Below, piece by piece: positions 18,017 through 25,458 of a DNA stretch of 64,000 bases. The stretch lies in the NCBI GenBank assembly GCA_964401935.1, contig CAYOAL010000012.1, positions 1-64,000 of the forward strand, given 5' to 3'. The notes beneath the pieces were generated by a model, which did no database searches, had not been told where the DNA came from, and saw nothing but the letters and a program-made list of their open reading frames with translations. The position numbers and the translations under genes were made by a program. The DNA comes from JAPYTK01 sp964401935. GTDB lineage: Bacteria > Myxococcota_A > Polyangia > Polyangiales > Polyangiaceae. Positions within the stretch are counted from its first letter, which is position 1. Each line of letters begins with the position of its first letter.

Positions 18017-21000
18017 CTAGTCGAGCCGATGGCTGTCGGTGATCTCGGCCAGCCTGGGGCGGGCGCGCTCGACGGCGGCGAGCGCCCACTCGGTGTCGAT
18101 GTAGCGCGTGGAGGCCTTCGGGGTCCCTTCGAGGTAGCGGAGCTGGTTGACACGCGCCTCGTCGAGCAGACCGCCGTGCTCCTCGACGTGGCGAGCGGCC
18201 ACGACGGCCCAACCGATGTCGTCGAGCGACACGGTGCGCTCCTTGAAAGGAGGCGCGGAAGGCGTGGGATCGCCAGCGATGCGGAGGCCACCGCGCTTGG
18301 ACTGGCCGACGATCCGCGCGCGCCGGCCGCTGGGATGCTCGAGCCAACGAGCCTCTGCGGGGAGCTCGAGAAGCGCGCGGACGATTTCTTCTGCGCGGGC
18401 GCGCGCGCTCGAAGGCAAGGTGCGCGACACGCCGCCTTGGCCAAGGGCTCTCCAGGTGTGAACGTCGACTTCGGGGAGTCGCCAGTGCTCCGCTGAGGTC
18501 TCCTCTGGGTGGGCGACGCCGAGGTAGCGCCAGCGGTCGCCGGTTGTTGCGAGCACGAAGGCAGTCTCGGCGGCGCGGGGCGGGGGCGTGCCTCGGGGCA
18601 ACACGTGGCGCAGGCGGGTGGGCTCGACGAGCGCGCCGGCGTCGCGAACGAAGAGGAAGAGGTGACCGCCGCAGCGCGGCGTGTCGCTGTCGAGGCCGTC
18701 GACTCCGAACGCGGTGGCGAGCTCCTCGTCGGTGAGCACCGTTCCGCGGGCGGGCGCGAGCGACTCGGGTTGGAAGGTGCGTTCGAGCCGCCCGATGACC
18801 ACCGTGCCGGCGTCGGCCGCGATCGTCGGGCCGTCCGGGTTGTCGGAGCACAGCGCCCATCCCCCGCCAGCCCGTCGCGCGAGGCGCTTGATCTGGTAGG
18901 CGTGGTCGTCGGCCTCGGTGGGCACTTGGAAGAGCGCGACGCGGTTCTCGACGGCGGAGGCAGGAAGGTCGCGGGCGACGCGAAACACAGCCCAGTCGCC
19001 GTGACGCATCGGGTGGGAGCCGCCGTCCATGGAGTGGCCCGAGACACGCACGGCGAAGAGCGCATCGAGATCGTTGGTCTTGAGGGGGAGGGCGACGGGG
19101 ACCCCTTCCGGCGCGAGCGTCGCCTGGCCCGTGTGCCCGGCGGCGGCCTGGATGTCCGGGTAGTAGGCGACGTGTTGTCGAGGGAACGGGATCGCGTGGA
19201 CGCCGCGCACCGGACGAGCGGTCCAGCCGTCGGGGCCAGCCTCGAAGCGCACGGAGAACTGAGTGCCCGGGTGCCCCGCCGAAGGGCCGAACCACAATCG
19301 CATCAGGCTCGGGAGCCCGTTGCGCTCGGCGCCGGGGCGCCTCGCCACAATGCAAAACTCCTTGCTGAAGCGGAACGTCCACATGGATCCATCCGCGAGG
19401 CGCGCGTCGACCTCGCCCTGGGGGACGTCGTGCTCCTTGCGGGAGGGGAGCTTGAGGATCGGATCGCGTTGGTTCCAGGTGACGCGGCACTCGAAGCTGT
19501 CGCCGGTCACGCTCGCGTGGCGGCCTCGATACTGCGCGAGACGATAGTCGACGAGCTCCGCGACCATGCGGGCGAGCGCCGCTGCTGTCCCCCCCTCGAT
19601 GGAGAACGCGGGGACGAAGCGTCCGTCATCGATCGCGAACCACGCGCGCTTCTTCTCGGCGGGCTCGGTCCACGCCTTGATCGGGTTCCCCATCCAATAG
19701 TCGAGCCAGCGCTTCATCGCCTTGGCGTCGACCGGGGGGCGACGAAAGCGCTCCGGCAGATCGCGGAGCAGGCGCGGGTCGCGGGCCACGATGGCGTGAG
19801 CGCGCTCAGCGAGCTCCTCGAGCGCCATGCCCGTGAGCAGCGCGTCATGCTCGAGCAAGGCGTGGAGGGTGACCATCTTGAACGACTTGGTCATGTCCGT
19901 GGTCTCCAGGCTGGACAACCACCCAGAGGCGTTCTCCAGGGCCTGCTGCTCCTCGGGGAGCAGATCGCCTTCGCTCGCCACGAAGCCAAACCAGCTGCCG
20001 TGCCGCTCGCGCAGCTTGGACGGGGGATAGCCGAGTCGTTGCATCTCACCAGCGGTCGGTCGCTCGTGCAGGCCGCCTCGTGCGTCGCGCTCCCCACGGC
20101 TCGCCGCCAGCTCGCGGTAGGCGCGCTCGACGACGCCTGCCCCGTCGGTGTTCAGCAAGCGGGCGAGCAGATGCTTCGCCTCGAGCTCCAGCGCGACCGA
20201 GCAGCCGGCGGGGAGATCGACCGCATCGTCGGCTTGAATGAGATGCGAGATGGGTGGAGGACGAGCGGGGTCGCCGAGCGACAGCAACGCGCGGAGGCGC
20301 TGCAGGAAGATCCGGTGGTTGCCCACGAAGTCGATGACGGTGAGCGCGCGCTTGTCGTCGCCCGCGCGGAGGCCGCGCCCAAGCTGTTGCAGAAACACGG
20401 TGCTCGACTCGGTGGGTCGCAGCATCACGACGCGATCGATCGACGGCACGTCGATGCCCTCGTTGAGGACGTCGACGGCACAGATGGCCTGGATGTCGCC
20501 CGCCTTGAGCTCGGAGAGGGCGGTGGTGCGGTCGTCGCCCCCGGCACCGGAGTGAATCGCGCGCGCGGCGACGCCTCGAGCGCGCAGCTCGTCGCGAACG
20601 TAGTTGGCGTGGCCGATGCTGCAGCAGAACACGAGCGTTCGCTCCCCGGCGTGCGCGGCCCACGCTCGCCACAGGGTGTCCATGCGCGCCTGGGTTTGCG
20701 CAGCCTGCGAGAGCGCTTCGATGTCGAAGCGGCGATTGCGCCAGGGGATGCTCGCATAGTCGATGTCGTCTTTGACGCCGAAGTAGTGGAACGGCACCAG
20801 ACGTCCAAGCGCGATCCCTCTGTCGAGCCCCGCGCGGTGGGCCACGTGGTCGTCGAAGATGCCGAGGATGTCGCGTCCGTCGGCGCGTTCCGGCGTCGCG
20901 GTGAGGCCGAGCAGGAAGGCGCTCCCCGGGAGGGCGTCGAGGATCCTTCGGTAGGAGTCCGCGGCGGCGTGATGCACCTCGTCGACCACGACGTAGTCGA

Positions 21001-22447
21001 ACCGCTCATGGCGCAGCACGTCGAGATGCTCCCTGCGCGCGAGCTTGGCCACCGACGCGAACACGAGATCGGCGTGCAGCTCCGCGCTGCTCTCGGCGAA
21101 CCAGCCCACGGTGGCGGGGATGGCTGTGCTGGGCAGGCCGCGCTCACGAATCAGCGTGCGGAAGTCGCCGGCGGCCTGGAGGAGCAGCTCCCGGCGATGG
21201 GCGAGGAACAACAGCCGGGGGGGACGCTGTCGACCGGTCTCCTCCCAGAGCTGGGCGTAGTCGAGCACGCTCACGAGGGTCTTGCCGAGTCCGGTAGCCA
21301 ACACGACCAAGGCGCGCGTGCGCCCCTCATCGCGAGCGACGCGGAGGTTGGCGAGCGCCGTCTGTTGCTCCTCATGGGGAGCGTAGAGCGACCGCGGCGG
21401 CTCCTCCGTCAGCTCCCCCGGCGGCAGGGGCTCGGGGCGCTCGCGGGCGCGCCGCGCGTACCCGTCCAGCCACTCCTGGTCGAGCGCACGCGCGTGCGCC
21501 CAGAGATTCTCGAACTCGGTCTGAATGGCCGCGTAGGCCTCCGCGTCGCGATCGCGGTCGACACGCAGGTTCCACTCGATGCCGGAACCGAGCGCCACAC
21601 GGGAGATGTTGCTGCTGCCAACGTAGGCCACGCCGAAGGTGTCGCCCTCGAATCGCCAGCTCTTCGGGTGAAACGACTTCGAGCGGTGGGGGAGCGCCTG
21701 TACTTCGATGACCCGTGTGCACAGCTCACCGCGGCCACCGGCTGGCGACGAGAATGGAGGGCGGTCATCGGTCTCGGGGACCACGAGCGATCGCTCCCAG
21801 TCGAGCAGTCGCTGGAGCGCGTCGGCTTGCGTGATACCGAGGTAGTCGCCGGTGAGGAGCCGAATGCGCGCGCCGCGAGCCAGGGCCTCGCTCACCTCCG
21901 GCCACAGGCGGTCGAGACCGCTGCCTTGCACGAACGCGGCCACGATAGCGATGTCGCGGGCACGAGCCATGAGCGGGAAGACATGGTCGGAGAACGGGTC
22001 GTCGCCGCCGCGCGCGAGCGGCGGCGGCTTGCGCAGGTAGTTGCCGCGGCTCGGGATGACGTGCCGCACGCCCCCGCGCGGGTCGTCCATGTCGCCGCGG
22101 TAGCGGGGAATGACGTGCACGTGCAGGTGCATCACGGTCTGGCCGGCGGCCTCTCCGGCGTTGAAGCCGACGTTGTAGCCGTGAGGACCGAGCGTCGCGT
22201 CGAGCTGCTCCTTGACCGCGTCGACCCCGCGCCAGAGCTCGGCGCGAAGGTCGGGGCTCGCCTCGAAGTAGGTGCTCACGTGCGCTCGCGGAACGACCAG
22301 CGTGTGGCCGTGGCTCACCGGGTATGCGTCGCGGAGGGCCACGACGAGCTCGGACGACCACACAAGCTCGCGGCCGTCGAGCGCGCAGAAGACACACGGC
22401 GCTCGCGCTCCACCCTTCTCGTCGCTCGCCCCGTTCGCAGCCGCCAT
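18017..22447 (-). CDS. Multidomain HIT / PLD-like / SF2 helicase / S24 peptidase-like protein, candidate defence or stress protein
   Basis: A 1476-residue cytoplasmic protein from ATG 22447. HIT domain ~15-137 with HLHVHVIPR (H107, H109, H111). PLD-like nuclease domain ~150-335 with FHPKSWRF (H260, K262) and GSSN (277-280). SF2 helicase ~355-720 with Walker A ATGLGKT (384-390), DEVHH (489-493), TATP (516-519) and QQLGRGLRAG (687-696). Residues ~735-1075 are a helicase-associated region I cannot name. An S24/LexA-like serine peptidase domain at ~1083-1225 has VSGHSM (S1139) and YQIKRL (K1187). The last ~250 residues are unknown. PLD-plus-helicase proteins occur in anti-phage and DNA-repair settings, and S24 domains sense DNA damage or cleave repressors. 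It seems to act alone, with no restriction or methylase gene nearby. A 10-bp palindrome lies just upstream. Confidence 0.88.
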   Translation of the reverse strand: MAAANGASDEKGGARAPCVFCALDGRELVWSSELVVALRDAYPVSHGHTLVVPRAHVSTYFEASPDLRAELWRGVDAVKEQLDATLGPHGYNVGFNAGEAAGQTVMHLHVHVIPRYRGDMDDPRGGVRHVIPSRGNYLRKPPPLARGGDDPFSDHVFPLMARARDIAIVAAFVQGSGLDRLWPEVSEALARGARIRLLTGDYLGITQADALQRLLDWERSLVVPETDDRPPFSSPAGGRGELCTRVIEVQALPHRSKSFHPKSWRFEGDTFGVAYVGSSNISRVALGSGIEWNLRVDRDRDAEAYAAIQTEFENLWAHARALDQEWLDGYARRARERPEPLPPGELTEEPPRSLYAPHEEQQTALANLRVARDEGRTRALVVLATGLGKTLVSVLDYAQLWEETGRQRPPRLLFLAHRRELLLQAAGDFRTLIRERGLPSTAIPATVGWFAESSAELHADLVFASVAKLARREHLDVLRHERFDYVVVDEVHHAAADSYRRILDALPGSAFLLGLTATPERADGRDILGIFDDHVAHRAGLDRGIALGRLVPFHYFGVKDDIDYASIPWRNRRFDIEALSQAAQTQARMDTLWRAWAAHAGERTLVFCCSIGHANYVRDELRARGVAARAIHSGAGGDDRTTALSELKAGDIQAICAVDVLNEGIDVPSIDRVVMLRPTESSTVFLQQLGRGLRAGDDKRALTVIDFVGNHRIFLQRLRALLSLGDPARPPPISHLIQADDAVDLPAGCSVALELEAKHLLARLLNTDGAGVVERAYRELAASRGERDARGGLHERPTAGEMQRLGYPPSKLRERHGSWFGFVASEGDLLPEEQQALENASGWLSSLETTDMTKSFKMVTLHALLEHDALLTGMALEELAERAHAIVARDPRLLRDLPERFRRPPVDAKAMKRWLDYWMGNPIKAWTEPAEKKRAWFAIDDGRFVPAFSIEGGTAAALARMVAELVDYRLAQYRGRHASVTGDSFECRVTWNQRDPILKLPSRKEHDVPQGEVDARLADGSMWTFRFSKEFCIVARRPGAERNGLPSLMRLWFGPSAGHPGTQFSVRFEAGPDGWTARPVRGVHAIPFPRQHVAYYPDIQAAAGHTGQATLAPEGVPVALPLKTNDLDALFAVRVSGHSMDGGSHPMRHGDWAVFRVARDLPASAVENRVALFQVPTEADDHAYQIKRLARRAGGGWALCSDNPDGPTIAADAGTVVIGRLERTFQPESLAPARGTVLTDEELATAFGVDGLDSDTPRCGGHLFLFVRDAGALVEPTRLRHVLPRGTPPPRAAETAFVLATTGDRWRYLGVAHPEETSAEHWRLPEVDVHTWRALGQGGVSRTLPSSARARAEEIVRALLELPAEARWLEHPSGRRARIVGQSKRGGLRIAGDPTPSAPPFKERTVSLDDIGWAVVAARHVEEHGGLLDEARVNQLRYLEGTPKASTRYIDTEWALAAVERARPRLAEITDSHRLD

Positions 22448-22783
22448 GCAGACCTACCTACGTAGGCGGTTCATCGCGCGGCGTGAACAAGGGCACCATG
22501 GCCAGGGCGCCCACCGGCGCGATGCCCACGAACCGCCGCTCACGAGATTTCTCCAACTCGAAGCCGTCTCCATGGCGCTGGTGAGCGCGCGGGCAGCTGC
22601 GACGTCGCGGGGAGCCGCGGCGGCGCGGGTCCAGGCTGTCCCACGATGGATCCTCACCGACGGCGACCCCCGCGGTCGGTCGTGTGCCACGCCGAAGCGC
22701 ACGACGCCAAGCGCACGACGCCACCGCGCACGACGCCAGGCGCGCGGGGCGTGGGGACCCGCGCGTGGTGGTAGAGTGCTCGG
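22448..22783. other. 336-bp divergent intergenic region
   Basis: This lies between the divergent starts of the HIT/helicase gene (-) and the channel gene (+). It contains the CCTACGTAGG palindrome near the helicase start and, at ~22690-22743, three imperfect copies of a 15-bp GC-rich unit around GCGCACGACGCC. One minus-strand stretch reads like protein (ERRFVGIAPVGALAMVPL), but no start with good codon bias is visible; it may be a remnant. Confidence 0.5.
22457..22466. promoter_or_regulatory. 10-bp palindrome CCTACGTAGG, candidate operator
   Basis: A perfect palindrome 10-19 bp upstream of the ATG of the HIT/helicase/S24 gene, where it would overlap the transcript leader or promoter. LexA-like proteins bind palindromes, but no DNA-binding HTH is evident in the S24 protein, so any regulator is unknown. 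Confidence 0.35.
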
Positions 22784-25252
22784 ATGCACGAGGGCGGTCA
22801 TGTCGCGCCGGTTCGTTGCGCCCGCTTGGCGCTGCTCGTCGGTTTGTTGTTGTTCGCCGCGACGACCGCAGCGACGGCGACGACGACGGCCGCACCGGCC
22901 AAGCGTGTGTACGCCGGCGTCTATCTGCACGACGTCACCAAGTTCGATCAGAAGGATGGCGTCTTCGACGTGGATCTGGAGGTGTGGGCCAAGTGGCTCG
23001 GCGAGTTCGACCCTTCGCGGTTGACGATCGCCAACGCCTCCGCGGTCGAGCGCGTGCTGCTCGGGGAGGAGCACGACGGCGACTGGCACGCGGCGCGCTG
23101 GCGGGTGAGGGGCACGTTGCGGGGCGAGTTCCCCCTCCAGCGGTTCCCCTTCGACGAACAGACCATCAAGGTCGTGCTCGAGCTCCCCGAGCGCGACGGC
23201 GAGCTCGTCCCCGATCTGGCGGGCAGCGGCATGCGAGAGCGCTTCAGCATCACCGGCTGGCTCTACGAACCCTCGTTCCGGCCGCGAGTAGGCTCGGAGA
23301 TCTACCGCTCGGATCTCGGCGCCATCGAGGGGGAGGGCCACCCGACGCGCGTCGGACGGGCCGCGTTCGAGGTGACGCTGCGGCGCCCCCTCCTCACCGC
23401 CGCCACGAAGCTGTTCCTGCCGCTGTTGGTGATTCTGCTCGTGGCCGTGGTCGCGCTGTTCGTCCACCCGAAAGACCTCAACGTGCGCGCCAGCGTGGGG
23501 GTCACGGCGCTCTTGGCGTGCTTCGCGTTCCACTTCTCGGTGGCCGACACGATGCCCCACGTGGCGTACCTCACGCTCGCCGACGTGCTCTTCCTCGTGG
23601 CCTACGGTCTCACCGCCATGCTGCTCATCGTGTCGATCGCCGCGGCGGGCCTGCACGCAAGAGGACGCGACGCCGACTGGCGGAAGCTCGACACCGGGGC
23701 GCTCATCGCCTTCCCCATCCTGCTCGTGGGCAGCGTGCTCGTGGCGCTCCCCACGGCTCCCGTCGCCCACGCGGACGAGCACGGCGCGGTCGAGGAGGTG
23801 CGTCCCGCCACCGAGAAGAACGAGCTCCGGATCGGGACCAACGCGCTCTCTCGCCCTGGGGTGGGCCTCGCCGGGCGCGGCACCAACTGGGGCACGTTCC
23901 GCACCTTGCCCGACGGCTCCCGCTTTCCGGTGCTCGTGACGGAGGTGCCCGCCATCAGCAACGACGCGCTGCGCTTCCTCGCCAACGGCCAGCTCGAGGT
24001 GAGGTGGCGGCTGCGCGACGGTCTGCGCTGGTCGGACGGCGAAGCGCTGACCGCGGACGACCTCGCGTTCGCGTTGGCGGTGTCGCCGGATCCGCGCATC
24101 GAACAGGCGCAGGTCGAGAGCCCGAACGTGCTCGTGGTGCGCTACAAGGAGCGTGTCGCGGTGGCGCTCGAGAGTATCGTGCCGCTGCCTCGGCACGTGC
24201 TGAAGAGCGTGCACGACGAGGGGGGCTACGAGGCGGTCCTCGAGCACCGCCTCGCTCACCCGATGCCCTCGCTCGGCCCCTATCGCGTGGCGGAGTACAA
24301 GGCCGAGGAGGTCGTCGTGCTCGAGGCCAACCAGCACTTCGCGGGCAAGCCACCCACGATCGCTCGGATCGAGATGCGGCGCTACCCCGACGACGCAGCG
24401 CTGGTGGCCGCTTTCGAGAGCGGCGCCATCGACATGATCATGCTCAACGCGATCAAGCCCGACGCGGCGGTGGCGCTGGCCACGCGGCGTCCCGAAGCGG
24501 TGCACATTCGTCCCTCCGAGACGCTGCTCTTCCTCCTCCCCGATCTCGACCATCCGCTGCTCGCGCGCTTCGAGGTGCGCCGGGGGTTGCTCATGGCCAT
24601 CGATCGCGCACGCCTTGTGGCGGAGGTGTTCGGTGACAGCGCCAAGTCGGCCCCCATCGCGCACGTCCCCGTGCCCGGTCCCTTGCCCGCGGGGACGACG
24701 CAGCACGCGTACGACGTGGACGCAGCGCGCCTCGTGCTCGAGACGGCGGGCGCAGCCGGCGCGCGCATGCCGCTCTTGCATGGTCCGACGCCGATCGACG
24801 CGGAGATCGCTGCTCACCTCGTGCGCGACGCCGCGGCGGTCGGGATCACGCTCGAGCCCAAGGCGGTCGACAATACGTTCTCCGTCGCCCGCAAGGGCGA
24901 CTTCGGGGGCCTGCTCTTGCAGTCGATCACTGGAGACCGCGACGACCCGGCGGAGAAGTACTGGAACCTGCCGCGCGTCGCGCGCACCTACGACCGCACC
25001 CACCGCCACGACGCCTTCACCGACGCCATCGCGGAGCTCATCGGGCGAGAAGAGCGCGCGCTCTACCCGGAGCGTCGCGAGCAGATCCGCGACATGCTCT
25101 TCGCCGCCTACTCGCAGCGGCTCCCCTCCCTCCCCTTGCTCTTCCTCGCCGATCGCATCGTCGCCGCTCCGGCCCTGCGGGGCTGGGAGATCGGCAGCGG
25201 CAAACACTTCGGGACCACCCTCGAGCGCTGGCACTTCGCGGCCGACGACTGA
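22784..25252 (+). CDS. Pentameric ligand-gated ion channel fused to a C-terminal SBP family 5 (oligopeptide-binding) domain
   Basis: An 822-residue protein from ATG 22784. A signal peptide (~11-38) is followed by a Cys-loop-type extracellular domain (~40-200) with the Pro-loop FPFDEQ (121-126) and no flanking disulfide cysteines, as in bacterial GLIC/ELIC. Four helices follow: M1 ~208-227 (LFLPLLVILLVAVVALFV), M2 ~234-253, M3 ~262-286 and M4 ~304-323. An acidic residue (D231) at the start of M2 aligns with the cation-selectivity position of GLIC. Residues ~345-815 match periplasmic oligopeptide/nickel-binding proteins: RDGLRWSDGEALTADDLAFA, GPYRVAEYKAEEVVVLEANQ and EVRRGLLMAIDRARLV. The M4 end is extracellular, so a periplasmic SBP there is topologically sound. 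A peptide- or amine-gated channel is inferred. Confidence 0.87.
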   Translation: MHEGGHVAPVRCARLALLVGLLLFAATTAATATTTAAPAKRVYAGVYLHDVTKFDQKDGVFDVDLEVWAKWLGEFDPSRLTIANASAVERVLLGEEHDGDWHAARWRVRGTLRGEFPLQRFPFDEQTIKVVLELPERDGELVPDLAGSGMRERFSITGWLYEPSFRPRVGSEIYRSDLGAIEGEGHPTRVGRAAFEVTLRRPLLTAATKLFLPLLVILLVAVVALFVHPKDLNVRASVGVTALLACFAFHFSVADTMPHVAYLTLADVLFLVAYGLTAMLLIVSIAAAGLHARGRDADWRKLDTGALIAFPILLVGSVLVALPTAPVAHADEHGAVEEVRPATEKNELRIGTNALSRPGVGLAGRGTNWGTFRTLPDGSRFPVLVTEVPAISNDALRFLANGQLEVRWRLRDGLRWSDGEALTADDLAFALAVSPDPRIEQAQVESPNVLVVRYKERVAVALESIVPLPRHVLKSVHDEGGYEAVLEHRLAHPMPSLGPYRVAEYKAEEVVVLEANQHFAGKPPTIARIEMRRYPDDAALVAAFESGAIDMIMLNAIKPDAAVALATRRPEAVHIRPSETLLFLLPDLDHPLLARFEVRRGLLMAIDRARLVAEVFGDSAKSAPIAHVPVPGPLPAGTTQHAYDVDAARLVLETAGAAGARMPLLHGPTPIDAEIAAHLVRDAAAVGITLEPKAVDNTFSVARKGDFGGLLLQSITGDRDDPAEKYWNLPRVARTYDRTHRHDAFTDAIAELIGREERALYPERREQIRDMLFAAYSQRLPSLPLLFLADRIVAAPALRGWEIGSGKHFGTTLERWHFAADD

Positions 25253-25458
25253 CGCGACGGCGTGGCGAGCCACCAGCGTGGACGCTGAGGGGACGGCTCC
25301 AGCGGGAGTGGATCATTCTCAAACCAATGCGGTATGAAGATAGACCACATTTCACCACTTCTGCGCACCACACTCACAGGGCGCTACACGATTTCACATA
25401 GTTGACACACACCAGCGAGTCGCCGTTTGCTGGTACGTTCCGTGCTTCTCGGTGTTGC

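Noticed and set aside
18509..22465. A very long open frame (over 1300 codons) antisense to the HIT/helicase gene
   Set aside because: High third-position GC of the real gene leaves few stops on the opposite strand; the predicted protein is low-complexity, has no domain, and the sense frame has intact motifs throughout.
22458..22600. Short minus-strand stretch reading ERRFVGIAPVGALAMVPL
   Set aside because: It looks protein-like, but has no start with codon bias and no homologue I recognise; perhaps a remnant.
25402..25440. TTGACA at 25402 as a sigma-70 -35 box for the PLD lipoprotein gene
   Set aside because: No acceptable -10 box lies at 16-19 bp; the sequence there is GC-rich.
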